Part shown: positions 1 through 11,898 of the stretch, in pieces
Position numbering within the stretch: the stretch's first letter is position 1
Layout of the letters: each line of letters opens with the position of its first letter
DNA from: Craspedostauros australis
Taxonomy: Eukaryota; Bacillariophyta; Bacillariophyceae; Mastogloiales; Achnanthaceae
Direction: 5' to 3'
DNA length: 64,000 nt
Assembly (NCBI GenBank): GCA_026770025.1
Contig: JAMXDE010000023.1
Span: forward strand, 434,001 to 498,000
Made by a program: the position numbers and the translations under genes
The notes under the pieces: generated by a model
Told to the model about the DNA's origin: nothing
The model's database searches: none
Seen by the model: only the letters and a program-made list of their open reading frames with translations

Positions 1-1
1 C

Positions 2-3000
2 ATCGTATCATCCCTCTTCCCAGCTGCCGTCCAGGAACGCTTGTTCAGGTCCACCATGGTAAACGAAGACAAACGCAAGGGCAACCTTGCCAACCACCAT
101 GCAGCAAACGGCGGCGACGAGGTGGACGAAGACAGCGAAGATCGAAGCCTCCGGCCGACTATCTTCCAATGGATGCCATTCAAGAAGAATCGTAGGAAGA
201 CATCCAAGACCGGCAATTCGTCGCGTCGTCATTCGGCAGCGACTATGGCCGGCAACAGCGGAGGTGCCAGTTCGAGCGGCAACGCGGTCAACAAACGGAA
301 GCTCCGATTGACAGATGTGTTGCTCAATTCCGAGAGCATGGATTTCGCAAACGATGGAAAGACACCAATTCACGAAATGAAGCCAATCGCGGACCTTTTT
401 CCGCACACGACCGTCTTGTTTGCAGACATCGCTGGATTCACAGCATGGAGTTCCAAGCGAAAGCCTGAGCATGTAAGTTTGAGGCTATCACAGTAGCGAA
501 GAGTGCGCATTTCAGGTGGACGAAATGCTCCTCCACGCTTTCAAGGAATCTATCCATCCATCTCACACTCACACTCACAACTCGTCTCCCTATTTCTCCA
601 TGGCACCAAACTTCATCTTCCTTCTTCCCTCCCTCACGATCGCAATGAACAGGTATTCACGTTGCTCCAAACGGTTTATCATGCATTTGACAGGATCGTA
701 AGTTGACCATGTGTCATGTGCCATTCATCCTCTGCTTGCCACAAATACGTCCACAACGCAGTCTAGCGACGCTCTGCACATGATGGCTGTTGCAGCACAA
801 CACAATGCAACATCAGCTATGAAGCATCAGTATCTTCGATAAAACGACATTTGTCATTGAGGAATACGAGAAATCTCACTCACCGCTTTCCTTCTTCAAT
901 CATGTTGCTTCCCCACCAACAAACTGATCAACAATATCCTTTTTTGTATGTCATGTCCATTCAGGCCAAACGTCGAAGCGTGTTCAAGGTTGAGGTAAGT
1001 AACCCCGCAGTACTTTGGCAAAACCTGTCTGTTGTGACTGAAATGCCTGTGCTTGGACGTCAATGCTGTGATGGCCCAAGGCAAGGCCTTGACATTCATG
1101 TACTCTGTTGATTTGCTCGCCCTCACGGATTTGCCCAACCTCCCACATGTTCCACCATACGTACCCATCCGCGTATTCGCCACTTGTTCCCACGCCTCCG
1201 CGCATCCGCACACCCATGCATCCACACAGACAATTGGCGACTGCTATGTTGCAGTTACTGGACTTCCCGGTACGTAGGATGCATGTCGAGCAACCAGCAC
1301 TTTCAAGCATCGCCAAGTTGGAGTGATCAATCCCCGTCCGTAGATGGTACCATATGCACCCGCAGTCGCAAATATGGCTTGATGCAGGCAGATACTCACA
1401 CTCATCCACGCTCCCTATTCCTTGTTACGCTTTCTGCTTCTATCATACATATTGACGCCACGCACACATGCATGCCTATCAATCCACCGATACTGATCTG
1501 AAACATGGACTGCTCCCGCTCCAATTTTTTCCACACCTTACTCGTCGCATCCTGTCGCCACATTCTTTTGTTGCTTGCAGATCCGCAACAAGACCACGCT
1601 GTGCGCATGGTCAAATTCGCCAACGAATGTCGCAAGAAGATGACGGAGCTTGTGGAGAAGCTCAAGATCGGGCTTGGGGAAGACACTGTACAACTCTCCA
1701 TGCGCTTTGGCCTCCATTCCGGGCCAGTCACCGCCGGGGTGCTCCGTGGTGAACGTTCGCGATTCCAGCTGTTTGGCAACACTGTCAACATCGCCGCGCG
1801 CATGGAGAATACGGGACAGAGCAACAAGATGCATGCCACGCAGGAAACAGCAGACCTAATCGCCGAAGCAGGCAACGTCCATTGGGTGGAGCAGCGTGTT
1901 GTGGATGTCGTGGACCGTGGTGGTTTCCAAACTTACTTCATTGAGCCAAACAACGAAGGTGGCACAACGAAACCCAAGCCAAGGGGTGGCAACGGCAACA
2001 CTGGCAACAAGGCTACAGCAGGATCGTCCCCACCCGATTCGGCACCGTCAAAGGTACACCGTGATCCTCAGCAAGGAAGCAGCGAAAAAGTTCGAGCAAA
2101 GTCCGGCGCCTCGCCTTCCTCCCATCAACGGGAGCCCCGCCACATCAACCGGGTGAACCGTCGCATCAATCTTGACGACAAGGAGAAGCACCTCGTGGAA
2201 TGGAACCTGGACCTGTTCAAGAAGATGCTGCAGCAGATCATCGCGCACAGACAAGCCCGCGGTATTGAACCTGCCAAGCCAAGCCACAACATCGCTGCCT
2301 CCCTTATGAAAGGCTCCGCTGGCCGCTCTGTGGTGTCCAGCGTTATCGAATTTCCGCTGTACAACAAGGAAGAATCGAAGGCCAAGGTGGACCCCAAAAG
2401 CATCGAGCTGAGCGAGACTGTGCAGAATCAGCTACGGGACTTCATCTCCTTCGTGGCCTCCATGCACCGCGACAACTCTTTCCACAACTTCACCCGATCC
2501 AGCAACGTGTGCGTTGCCGTCAACAAGCATCTGCAGCGCATCGTCGATGAGACTGTCGTGAAGCAGCTCAGCGAGCCCCTCTCCAAGTTCGCCATCCTGT
2601 TCGCAGCACTCGCCCATGGCATCGACCACTCGGGTGTGCCCAACGAGCAGCTCGTCAAGGAGAAGGCGCGCATCGCTTTGCTGTATGACAATAAGAGTGT
2701 GTCGCAGCAGAATGCGACTGACCTGGCCTTCAGCGCGCTGATGAGCTCAGACTACGCCGAACTACAGTGCGCCATCTTCACGAACCCTTCCGACGTGGCC
2801 CGATTCCGCAAGATTGTCGTCAACTGCATGATTGCCACCGACCTGTACGATCGTGAGCTGGTCGTGGACCGCAACAAGCGCTGGCTGTACGCCTTCTTGG
2901 AACAGGGATCTCCATACTCCGGCGTCGACAAGCAGAACCTGCTCGCCACCGTCGTCATGGAGGCCGTCGTGCAGGCATCACACTATGCCCATGCATTGCA

Positions 3001-3304
3001 GTACTTCCTCAGCTACAAGCTGTGGAATGAACGTTACTTCCGTGAGATGTACAACGCGTTCAAGCATGCTCGCATGGAGGAGGACCCCTCCACCGATTGG
3101 CATGCCAAGGAGCTGCTCTTCTTGGATGAAATCATCATCCCGCTCGCACGCAAGCTCAAGGAGAGCAAGGTGCTCGGAACTGCAGGGGACGACGCCTTGA
3201 CGTACGCGCTGACCAACCGCAAGGAATGGGCCGCCAAGGGAAATGGCATCGCGGAGGAATTCGTCGAGCGCTTCAAGGATACAAGAAGAAATAGATCAGA
3301 TTAG
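2..3304 (+). CDS. Nucleotide cyclase / phosphodiesterase fusion, 5'-partial, PDE domain probably inactive
   Basis: Cytoplasmic part of a receptor-type class III nucleotide cyclase fused to a cyclic-nucleotide phosphodiesterase domain. The gene starts before the window, so its membrane and sensor part is missing. Exons: 2-472, 653-697, 965-994, 1230-1269 and 1581-3304. All introns are GT-AG, and joining them gives 769 residues. The frame opens with the juxtamembrane motif SSLFPAAVQER, which is also seen in the two paralogues in this window. The cyclase domain keeps both metal aspartates (FADIAGFT and TIGDCY). It has Glu in KVE, which favours GTP, and the Asn and Arg of NTVNIAARM. The second specificity position is Gln (RFQLFG). 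A low-complexity linker leads to the PDE domain from about 2400 onward. There the usual HNxxH reads HNFTR and the usual HDxDH reads HGIDH, so two metal ligands are lost. Exon joins are inferred by alignment to the paralogues. Confidence 0.9.
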
Positions 3305-4934
3305 TGCCATACTAAAGTACGCATCTCATTGGACCATGTGCTGAGCGGCTGTGGGGCAGCCGCGATCTCTTCCTTTTTCGTGTGATGATGTGACTTGATG
3401 AACGTTTCTTGTAATAGTATGGAAGGCCTAGTTATGATTACTTGGCTGTCGTCTTCTGCTTGCTGTATGAGAGTGAACGATGCCCTGACTGTATCGTGCG
3501 ATAGCGCGATATGACAGCTCTTGATCTTAGTAGAGCGATGGACGGAACAGGATGACCGATGACTCTGGCGTTGCCGATCTGCTGATCGAAGAAGGATGAC
3601 GATGCCGAAAGATGTTGCGTCATGCGTGAGGTTGAAGCTTCAAGGAACATGACAGACAACACAGGATGATGGAGTCGTTGCGATTTTGGGCGCGAAGTTG
3701 GTGATCGGCTGCGCGCCAAATCGTGGCGCTATCACAAAGCGTTACTTACAGTTGCGGGCTTGACGTCGTTCTGTCAAAGGCGAACTTTATTTGGTGTTGG
3801 CACAAAGCGCGCTGGCTGGGATGCAGAATGCCAGCAGGGCAGCTTCCCATAAATCATGGGCATCTGTTCGTGACCACACACAATTATGCCACGCGTCCCT
3901 ATTTATATTGAATGTTGTGGCTCTGTGTTCGTTGTGTGCGCTTTGCTGGCACTTTGTGGATGGGATGGTCGCGGAGAGCCGTTTACTCCAGCTCTGGTGC
4001 TCTCTCTGTGTGCACCAAAGGTTGGTTTTGATGCCCAGATGCTGGACGAGCCACTGGCATCACCTTTCGCTATCCTCAGTCGCTGAACATTATCGTTACA
4101 TCCCGAGGTTGGGAGGCAGTGTCGACGGTGTACGACTACGACTATGCGCTGTGCTATGATGTCCGTGGCGGCAGTTCGAGACGCGACCCGTTCCTTTCGT
4201 CGCTTTCGTTCTGGCAGAGCCCTGATGAAGATTGAACAAGCCCCTCTACCATTTGGAGCGCTCCCCAGAACTAATTTTGCAAGCGACGATTTCCTGTCCC
4301 AGAGAACACGGGATATGACCGTAACATACTCGCATCGGCAGTCAAGGGCACGAGAGACTTTCGCGATTTTGAGTGGAAGGAGGGCTGAACGACCTTCGTG
4401 AGCGCGCCAACAGGACGCGATGGAGCAGTACCGATTGGGAGAATTTGATCAACGGGAGAGAAATTTAAGAAAGTGATACTCGTAAAGCCTCTGTGGCCTT
4501 CTCTCTCGCACGAATAGACACGAGAAGGTTCGCAGAGAACCGAGCTGCCGCGTCGGCATGAATAGTATCTGCAGTTGTTCGAATGCGAATGGCCGTATGT
4601 CCCTACCTTTCTCCACGAGATAAGGCAGATAACATCACGCACGTGTCGTCTGGCAACCACCACAACACGACTGTGCTGCGCGAGATCACCACAACGAACC
4701 AGGCTGCGGAACCCGACGGCTCCAAGAGTGGGGACACCTGCGCAACGGCCGAAGAGAGACATAGATCGTACCATTGGCGTCAGACCACGCATACCACGAC
4801 GAGCTAAAGAGCAATCACTAAAGAGCAACCACCACAACACCTTCAATACCGACCAGGGCACTGCGAAAGACGCGAGATTGACTCCTCATCGTTCACATCG
4901 CAAGCACCGAGTGCAAAGACAGGCTTTGCTCATC
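3305..4934. other. Intergenic, 3' flank of cyclase and 5' leader of receptor
   Basis: No convincing gene was seen. Short open frames here lack family motifs and show no reading-frame bias. The stretch from 4575 to 4934 is open in the frame of the downstream receptor, but it has no in-frame ATG before 4935 and reads as leader sequence. Confidence 0.6.
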
Positions 4935-5137
4935 ATGGGGAATACGAGTGGAGAGACCTATCGACCAACAGCGGTTGCTTCGAGAACTGTGCAATTGCTG
5001 TGCTGTGCATTCATCCTTTCATCGAACGTTTCAGCGATCTCGCCTCTGAGGTACGAGGACATTGACAACAGCCAGCATCATTACCGAGTTGTCGAGTCCC
5101 AACACCACCAGACTATGAGTGGCTTGCACCGCCACAC

Positions 5138-5203
<66 letters not shown>

Positions 5204-8200
5204 GCAGCAGCAACAACAACAGCAACAGCAACAGCGTCGACAACTAGCCACCGCGGCGAGCGTCTCGCCTCGCGGCATCGTCCAGTCAGGGCGTAGCGTT
5301 GCCTGGGACGATGCCTTGATCCAGATTCTGGAGGAGCAAATCGCAGAAGACTCTGGAGGTGCAGACAGCGGCAGTAGCAATGAACCCAGGTTGTGCAACT
5401 TTACAGGCAGCATCCTCCTGGCAGGTCCGTCATCGCTGCAGTCGTCGTCGCGATTCTTCACGATCGGAAGCCGCCAGTTCCGGGCGATGCAACTCATGAT
5501 CGACAGGATCAACCGTCTGCGTTGCGGAGTGAGAATACGGCGGCAGATAAGCTCCTCTGGAACCGATGCCATCGAAGGGCAGGGAGACGGTGTGTACCAC
5601 TATGACGATGACTATGACTACTTCTCGTTGGAAATGGACACGTACGATGATCAATCCTCCACCACGTGGACGAAGGCGATTGCCAAGTACCTACTCACTA
5701 CTTCGCAAGACGATAGCATCACCAATACTACAGGAGAACTGGAAGCACCATCATCCACCTCATTGGTGTCAACGACGCGACCGCGCATCCTGCTCGGCGG
5801 GTATTCATCGGGTCTTACGTCACCGTACGCCGACTTGGTTGCCACCGCAGCAACGGATGATTCGGAGACGACAAACCCAATGCTGCTGATGGCTCCTGGT
5901 GCCGCTTCCACAACGTTGTTCCGCGACAACAACGAGCGCATCCGAGAGCACGGTGCAGCCAGCAACAACAGCAGCAACAGCAGCAATCACATCTTCGGAA
6001 CATTTCCACCCACCTCGCAGTACCTAAAACCGGTGTTTGAAGGGCTGTCGCGGGCAGGCGCAAAAACAGTGGCCACGCTCTTCGAGTCTGCCCTTTTCAC
6101 CAGAGGCGTCTGCTCCGCCGCTGGGCAATGGGCAGGCCAGTATGGTATGGACCTCAAGAAGGAATTCGACATCAATGCTGTTCATGATGAGCTGGAGAAG
6201 CAGAAGCAAAATGGCGGCAGTGCAGAATTGACAACTCTCACCTTGGAAGATTACATCCATATTGCGAGGCAGTTGTCTCCAACCACGTCGGAGGCAGCAG
6301 GAGCAGCATCTGAGGCTCACACCGATCCATCTGCACAAGATCCGGACGTTGTCATCGCCTGCGTCTACAACCAAGGCTGCAAGTACTGGATGCAGGCCAT
6401 GAGGATCGTGGGTTGGTCACCGAAAGCGCAGGTCTTCACCGTCTGCGTTGGTCTTCAAGACTTCACCGAATCGGTGGGGAAGATCGACTCGAGCTACATC
6501 CTGGGTGTGACGCCGTGGGATTCGTCATTGCCCATCAATGATCCGGTATCGCAGCTCTCCGCCGCAGAGTTTGCGCGAGAGATGCGGCTGGAAACATCGG
6601 ATAGCGATGTCACGTATCATGCGGCGTCGGCTGCCAGCGTCATTTCGATCCTGGTCCAGGCAATGGAGGCGACAAATCTGATCCCTCACGGCGATGAACC
6701 TTTCACGCAAATGCAGGCGAACACAACCCTCTCCAACACGCAAGCTCTGGCGGACCACATAGCTACGCATCATTTCCCTACGGTGTACGGCAATGTCTCT
6801 TTTGACGAGAATGGCCAGAGCAAGGCACCTTCGCTGCTCATACAGTACGATGCAGATGGCAACGTGAAGACGGTGTTCCCGACTCCGGTGGGCGATGGTG
6901 GCAGTACACCTCTCGCAGGCGCGGAAGCCAATCCATTGCAGATCCTCTACCCCATGCCCACATGGGACTACAGAGACTGCATTCACAAATCACCATGTGG
7001 CTTGAATAATTTTGATTGCAATCCCGATGGCACGTGCAAGTGCTCACGCCATGCTACTCATGTGGCTGCTGATCCAAGCAAGAACACGGACACGTCGACA
7101 CAGACAACGCCACGCGAAACGCCCTCCATGGTTTCTCGTTCACGATCTGTCGGCACCGGAATCAACGCACAGTGCATTCCGGAGGAGGACCTGAACTTTA
7201 TCCCGACGGAACTCAAGGTTGTGGGATACTCGTTCGTGGGGGTCGTGGGATGCGCCTGCATCGGTCTTCTGATATGGCTGCACCTTTACAAGAAGAATCC
7301 ACTGATCAGAGTATCACAGCCCATATTCCTGTGCTGGATCATCATCGGGTCAATGATATCCATTTCTTCCATCATTCCGATGAGCTTCGAGTACGGATAC
7401 GACGATGACAACGTAGAGAGCATCAATGGCAATGCCAACAGAGCTGGAAATGGCAACACGCGAACGCTGCATGCAATGGACCATGCCTGCATGGCCATAC
7501 CGTGGCTCTGGGGCGTGGGCTTCGTGGTTACTTTCTCAGCACTATTCGCAAAGGTGTGGCGCGTCAAAGAGCTGTACCGTGCCAGCACGCAGTTTCGGCG
7601 CAAGACGGTGCAGGTGCATTCGATCGTTTGGTTCATGGGCGTGTTCCTCTTCTTCGAATTGGCGATCCTCGTCGCATTCCAGGTGCATTCTCCGCACCAC
7701 TGGCAGCGAAAAGCGGTGGACTCCATCACCATGATACAGCAGGGGCAATCTTCACTTCAAACCTCGCCGGACGACATGGTGGGCGAATTTGCGTTGTCAT
7801 CCGTCGGGAAATGCACTTCGGAGTCAGGTTGGTGGTATTACCTGGCGCTTGTTTCCTACAACGTCTTGTGCCTATTTTACGCGCTCATCCTGTGCTTCCA
7901 AACCAAGGACATCCCGAGCGACTTTGCAGAATCATCGCACATCTTCCTGGCGGTGATGTTCCTATTCCAGATCCTTCTGCTGGCCGTTCCCGTCTCCGCC
8001 ATGGTGCGAGACGACACCACGGTCTTCTACTTCGTGCGAATATGCGCCGTGATGCTGCAGAATAGCACCGTCCTCATCATCCTTTTCGCTCCCAAGATGC
8101 GACGCGTTTGGCAAGGAAAAGATACACTGCAGGACATCCGCACCGCCGTCTTTTCAGCAAAGAAGGTCAAGGGATCGTCCGACCAGCAGAATCGCCAGAG

Positions 8201-8939
8201 CCAGATCAATGATACCACGGCAAATCGCAGAATCAGCGGGCTGGAAAGCAACTACTACCACCCTGGTGCACCCGGAGCGGTCGCCGGCCTGGCAAGGCAT
8301 ACAGTCATCGGCACCGGTGGTGCCGGCAGCGCTGGCGTTGGGCTCAGTGATGCAAGGCCGCCCCGTCAGCAGCTCCCACCTGCAAGGCACTCAATCATTG
8401 GGCTATCACAACCGGGGCACTCCAAAGCGACGATCTCGCCGCGCAGTCAGCAGTCAGCATACTCGTACACAGGAATGGCATTGCCGACAATACCGATGGA
8501 ACAGCCATTCCCAGAGCATTCCACAGAGGAATCTTCCAACAGCAACACCGAAAGCGACTCGGGCCGTCGCGCCCGGCTGTCTCAACCAGAAGCGCTGGAA
8601 ACACCCGGATCTTCAAGCGGGGCCGATTTACAAACGACACAGAACCTGGACGCGATGATACATGTGACAACAACAGAAGAGGAGGAGGATGTAGAAGCAA
8701 GAGTAGCAGTGGTCACAGCGGGCGCGCTGGAAGCACCACATTCGCTGAGCAGCTCAAACACTTGCAGCGTGGATCTCGCTGAATCAAGCAATGGAGCAAC
8801 ATCGCCAGCGCAGCCACCGCGACGCACCACATCATACCGAATTCAATATGACGGATCAATAGCCGCAAGCATCGTCTCAGATCGGGGTGACAACAACACG
8901 ACGATCACCTCAGCTTCTCTGCCTGAGGAGCACGCTTGA
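4935..8939 (+). CDS. Class C (GABA-B-like) G-protein-coupled receptor with polyglutamine tract
   Basis: Single-exon gene of 1,334 residues. The first in-frame ATG at 4935 precedes a hydrophobic signal-peptide-like stretch ending near SNVSA (residues about 18-36), which decides the start. A run of 32 Gln follows (residues 69-100). A large extracellular ligand-binding region of the periplasmic-binding-protein (Venus flytrap) type spans about residues 150-670, beginning CNFTGSILLAGPS. A short Cys-rich segment (DCIHKSPCG...CKCS, residues about 680-705) precedes the membrane part. The seven-helix region begins near TELKVVGYSFVGVVG (about 755) and ends near LIILFAPKMRRVW (about 1060). The C-terminal tail of about 270 residues is Ser/Thr/Gln-rich and probably cytoplasmic. 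In this family ligand binding in the N-terminal lobe is passed to the helices. The ligand is unknown. Class C assignment is firm; a metabotropic-glutamate-like receptor rather than GABA-B-like is the alternative. Confidence 0.9.
5139..5234 (+). repeat. CAA/CAG polyglutamine microsatellite inside the receptor gene
   Basis: Thirty-two consecutive glutamine codons, mostly alternating CAA CAG, with small CAG CAG and CAA CAA interruptions toward the 3' end. It lies between the signal peptide and the ligand-binding domain. Length polymorphism between alleles is likely. Confidence 0.97.
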
Positions 8940-9375
8940 GGCGATGGGCACGATTCGACGACGCTTACTAACACTCCGTACTAAATATCATGTATATTAC
9001 ATACCAGGCACCCAGGCATGGAGCAGAGCACGGCTGTCCATCCTACTCTAGCTCGCAACGTGTAGCATGCCAACAACAAAACAAGCTGTTCGTGATTCAT
9101 GTCATGAATGAATCGTATTTGATGACGTCAGTCGTTACACCAAACATCTCCAACCAAGCGAAGTCCTGCCACCCATCAACCATCACATCGCACCACAATT
9201 CTCTTCCTTGCGGGGCAGACCCAATCCATCCTTGGAAGAGGCATCAACCATCACGACATACGCAGAGTTGAATCCAGTCAACGAATAGTCGTAAGGGAAG
9301 CAACTTCATGAGAGAAGCAGCACATTAACAGTATCATCCCATCGACGTTGTACCCAATCCAGCGAGCGCTTCCAG
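8940..9375. other. Intergenic spacer between receptor and SET-domain gene
   Basis: About 440 bp holding the receptor 3' flank and the promoter/leader of the downstream gene. No coding motif or clear regulatory element recognised. Confidence 0.6.
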
Positions 9376-11568
9376 ATGATGGACGCATCATTCTTCGCCA
9401 AGTTCGCACCGAAGGTGGCGATCCGAGAAATCCTGAGCGGCGGCCGAGACTCTACATCAGCAGCAGCAGCAGCAACAACAACAACATCAGAGCAGCCGGA
9501 GCGCGGTCTATTCGCAACCCAAGACATCTACCAAGGAGAGCGGCTCTTGGTGCTGCCCAAGCAATGTCTGCTCAGCGAAGGTCGGTTGTACGACATTGCC
9601 AACGCCGATGCGCTGCCGAACCTGACCGATGGTGCTGACAAAGCATCCACGTTCGAAGCTAGACTCTGCCAAGAGATTCTGAAGCTGCGGCAGGCACTTT
9701 CCGAGCAAGGTGGGATGAATCTTGTGCTGCAGACTGCACAACAGCAAGGCTATCAATGGAGGAGCGACGATGCCGTGGCGCTATTTCTGATTGCCATGCG
9801 GAAGTTCATGGACAGTACCGCAGCAGGCAATGAGGAAGGAGCAGAGGACAGCATCGATCCTTCGCGCGAACGGCCGGTGGGTGGAGCGGAAGATGAGATG
9901 GTTGAAATCCCCATCGTTGGTGCGGAAGTGGCGCACGAAGATGACGATGGCGTCCACGCTGCTGATCCGTCTCGACATGTTGATGGACATCCGACTTCTG
10001 ATGCAGCAACGCAAACAGCTGTGGTGGAAGTGGTTCAGGCTCTTCCAACTGTCGGAACTGATGCAGATGCAGATGCATCTCATGTCATCGATATCCAGCC
10101 ATCGGATGTTGTCGTTGCAGCTGACGCGCAAGCGCACACTGCAGAGGGAGTTGTTGAAACTCCCGACCCAGCATCGCAATCCAACGATCAAATTGCAGCA
10201 ACAGTAGCACATCAAGCAGCAGTATCAACACCAACACCAATCTCAACACCCGTCCAGACCGAATCCATCCAAGATCTCCTCTCCTCATATTCCTTCCAAC
10301 AGCACGTCGAGCTGTTGCCGCGAACGTACCCAACCAACCCGCTCTACTTCACGCCCGACGAATTGGAACGATTGGAAGGTACCAACTGTCATGCATTCAC
10401 GGTGCGCTTGAAGCAACAGCTGCAGACGGATTGGCAGGCCATCACGCAGTTGCTTCGAATTTATCGGTACACCAAAATGATGGCAGCCGATAATGACAAC
10501 CCCGCACTGGATGATGATGTCAACGATGCAACGGCGGAACAAGTCGACGAATATCTGTTACAACTCGGTGACGAAGACGTGGGGCTCTACCAATGGGCGC
10601 TATGCACCATCTACAGCCGCTCCACGGATTTTGCTTCCCATGCGAACGCAGCCAGCGCTGCTGCAGGCAACACGAGTCGTGTCATCGCACCAGTTTTTGA
10701 CATGATGAATCATGACTTCGATTCTCCAGTCACCCACGCGATGGACGATGACGGGAACCTATCCGTGTTCAATCACACAGACGCCATCATCCCGGCAGGC
10801 ACAGAAATCTGTTTGAATTACGGCAACTTCCCAAATGAAAAGTTCCTGCTGATTTACGGATTCGTCGTGAAAGGCAATCCCAATAACGCAATCCAGCTTT
10901 ACGCTCCATTGCAGCCGGCGGATCCATTCTATGCGATCAAGGTGCAGATCATGACGCAGTACTGCGATGCCAAGGCAACTGCGGACGGCAACGACGATGA
11001 CGTTGGTGAACCCAGCGTCATTCCAATCGATCCCAACCAGCCTCACTTGCTGACGAAAGCCACGCCGCTGCCAATGAAGCTGATCAAGATTCTTCGGATC
11101 ATGGGTATCCAAACGGAAGAAGGCCTGAATCAGGTCTTGCAACTCATTTCCAGTAACATCGAAGCAGCAGCAACGTTCGATGCGCCACTGAGCCGTGAGA
11201 ATGAGATATCAGCGTTGTCCAGCCTTTCGCATGCGCTGCAAACCATGGCACGGCAGCTGGCGTTGAATCTGATCAGCGATGACAACTTGAAAGCCGCTGC
11301 CGGTGGTTCGAATCCTTTGGGCGTGTTGATCTCGCAGCAGCTACAGCGGGAAGGCCGCTTGCTGCAGAGCATTCGAGAGTCAGACGGAGATGGTGACAAC
11401 GATGACGACGGTGCTGAGAATGATAACGATATGGGAGGCGCCATCGATCAGACAGCACGCCACAGAACGAACTTGGAAAACGTCAAGGAGCTGTGTCGAT
11501 CGGAGTATGAAATCTTGCAACTCGCAATTGCTGACATCACCAGCAGAATGGAAAAGTTGGAACCATAG
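9376..11568 (+). CDS. SET-domain protein lysine methyltransferase (SETD3 / Rubisco-LSMT type)
   Basis: Single-exon gene of 730 residues; an in-frame ATG also lies one codon later. The N-terminal SET half reads ERGLFATQDIYQGERLLVLP (about residues 36-55), the usual start of SETD3/LSMT-type SET domains. After a split by a long acidic, Ala/Asp/Gln-rich insert (about 150-300), the C-terminal SET half follows. It has the cofactor-binding DMMNHDFDSP (about 440) and the catalytic-region NYGNFPNEKFLLIYGF (about 480-495). Residues after 500 correspond to the helical substrate-binding region of this family. Enzymes of this class methylate lysine (or histidine in SETD3) of non-histone proteins such as Rubisco, aldolase or actin. 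The substrate here cannot be predicted. No clear organelle-targeting peptide was seen. Confidence 0.88.
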   Translation: MMDASFFAKFAPKVAIREILSGGRDSTSAAAAATTTTSEQPERGLFATQDIYQGERLLVLPKQCLLSEGRLYDIANADALPNLTDGADKASTFEARLCQEILKLRQALSEQGGMNLVLQTAQQQGYQWRSDDAVALFLIAMRKFMDSTAAGNEEGAEDSIDPSRERPVGGAEDEMVEIPIVGAEVAHEDDDGVHAADPSRHVDGHPTSDAATQTAVVEVVQALPTVGTDADADASHVIDIQPSDVVVAADAQAHTAEGVVETPDPASQSNDQIAATVAHQAAVSTPTPISTPVQTESIQDLLSSYSFQQHVELLPRTYPTNPLYFTPDELERLEGTNCHAFTVRLKQQLQTDWQAITQLLRIYRYTKMMAADNDNPALDDDVNDATAEQVDEYLLQLGDEDVGLYQWALCTIYSRSTDFASHANAASAAAGNTSRVIAPVFDMMNHDFDSPVTHAMDDDGNLSVFNHTDAIIPAGTEICLNYGNFPNEKFLLIYGFVVKGNPNNAIQLYAPLQPADPFYAIKVQIMTQYCDAKATADGNDDDVGEPSVIPIDPNQPHLLTKATPLPMKLIKILRIMGIQTEEGLNQVLQLISSNIEAAATFDAPLSRENEISALSSLSHALQTMARQLALNLISDDNLKAAAGGSNPLGVLISQQLQREGRLLQSIRESDGDGDNDDDGAENDNDMGGAIDQTARHRTNLENVKELCRSEYEILQLAIADITSRMEKLEP

Positions 11569-11898
11569 AGAATCTTGATGGACTCTGTAACTTCTTGGCT
11601 TTTCTATTCTTGTTTTGGTATGCTTTGTGAATTATATCTTCTTGTTTGTATGGCGCATTTATATTCATTCATTGTGCGTGTGTATGCGTGTGTATGCGTG
11701 ATGTGTCTGTAAGTCTGTATGGATGTGTACGTGTATGTATTGGTGAATGGCTGTTGCTTGTGCTCGTGGATGTGTGCCTACATCTCTCTTTTGCTCTTTG
11801 TATATCTTGCTTGGGCTTCGTCTTCGTTTGAACTCTGGGTGGACGATCTGCGTTGCCAATTCCGCACTTGTCATCGTCGCATGAGTGTTGGTGCGAGT
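11569..11898. other. Convergent 3' spacer, GT-rich
   Basis: Lies between the 3' ends of the SET gene (plus) and the orphan gene (minus). It contains a GTGTATGCGTGTGTATGCGTG-like simple-sequence stretch around 11676-11705 and nothing else recognisable. Confidence 0.6.

Noticed and set aside
11308..11318. GGTTCGAATCC resembling a tRNA T-loop
   Set aside because: Lies inside the SET-domain coding sequence with no acceptor stem or anticodon arm around it. No tRNA or rRNA gene was found in the window.
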